Below are positions 14,081-14,243 of a stretch of 14,243 nt of DNA, piece after piece; position 1 is the stretch's first letter; the number at the start of each line of letters is the position of its first letter. Below the pieces are notes generated by a model. It ran no database searches and was not told the DNA's origin. It saw only the letters and a list, made by a program, of their open reading frames with translations. Both the position numbers and the translations under genes were made by a program. The DNA comes from an uncultured Flavobacteriales bacterium (GTDB taxonomy: Bacteria > Bacteroidota > Bacteroidia > CAIKAF01). The stretch lies in the NCBI GenBank assembly GCA_937925455.1, contig CALEWF010000236.1:1-14243 (forward strand). The letters run 5' to 3'.

Positions 14081-14243
14081 GGGCAGATTCGCCCGCTGCC
14101 CCAATCTGCTGCGGATGGAAGTGAAAAGCCCGCAGGGGCGAATGCCGCAACGCAAGGAGCAGCGGGGCTGAGGGCACGAAGACACCGCTGCGACTATGCG
14201 ATGCGTGCATGAGCCCCGAGGACTTGTAACGGACAGCCGCTTT
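14081..14243 (+). repeat. GC-rich structured dispersed repeat, runs off the right edge
   Basis: About 160 bases of high-GC, non-coding sequence begin abruptly after AT-rich DNA. GCAGATT (14083-14089) pairs with AATCTGC (14103-14109) around a 13-base C-rich loop. CGGGGCT (14163-14169) pairs at distance with AGCCCCG (14212-14218), enclosing further GC-rich pairing. Bases 14102-14150 are an inverted, roughly 80% copy of 1-53. The tail GAGGACTTGTAACGG has the look of elements I recall between genes in Bacteroidota genomes, but I cannot name a family. Confidence 0.7.

Overview
The window looks like Bacteroidota DNA, probably from the Chitinophagales/Sphingobacteriia side. It is AT-rich and its genes lack Shine-Dalgarno sequences. 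Several promoters fit the Bacteroidota pattern of TTG, 19-20 bases, then TAnnTTTG. The tRNA genes do not encode CCA. Gene families largely confined to the phylum are present: a DUF4476 protein, DUF4293 next to rho, a DUF4199-like protein, a START-like protein, and a 5'-nucleotidase split into two genes. No prophage, insertion sequence, CRISPR array or defence system is visible. Most of the window is core genome with a few unusual parts.

Layout. Bases 1-681 hold no intact gene: part of a GC-rich dispersed repeat (1-53), a hairpin (72-105), two CTCTGTGG-type repeat units (269-410) and a possible gene remnant (562-666). Then, on the minus strand, come tRNA-Ser(GCT) and tRNA-Pro(TGG), the rpsF-rpsR-rplI operon with its own promoter and terminator, and tRNA-Met(CAT) with its own promoter and terminator. 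On the plus strand, 2614-4074 encodes a lysine/alanine-rich histone-H1-like tail joined to a START-like domain. A two-way terminator separates it from a minus-strand gene for a secreted protein with three DUF4476 repeats. That gene is broken by a one-base loss in a C tract and by a TAG that replaces a glutamine conserved in the other two repeats.

The next minus-strand genes are a PaaY-type hexapeptide protein and a PaaJ/PcaF-type thiolase, which together suggest phenylacetate or related aromatic acid catabolism. A start-less plus-strand coding remnant lies between them. dnaA follows, with a strong terminator. Next is the split 5'-nucleotidase operon, in which a lipoprotein carrying the C-terminal domain is encoded before the catalytic metallophosphatase. 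A periplasmic rhodanese gene diverges from it across a short palindrome. DUF4293 and rho are divergent, and rho is followed 17 bases later by a DUF4199-like membrane protein gene.

The last 160 bases are again GC-rich repeat. Their first part is an inverted, roughly 80% similar copy of bases 1-53. Both ends therefore lie in the same dispersed repeat family, which may mean the window is a contig that stopped at repeats. The most unusual items are the histone-tail/START fusion, the doubly broken DUF4476 gene and the terminal repeats. I did not find a convincing new multi-gene system.
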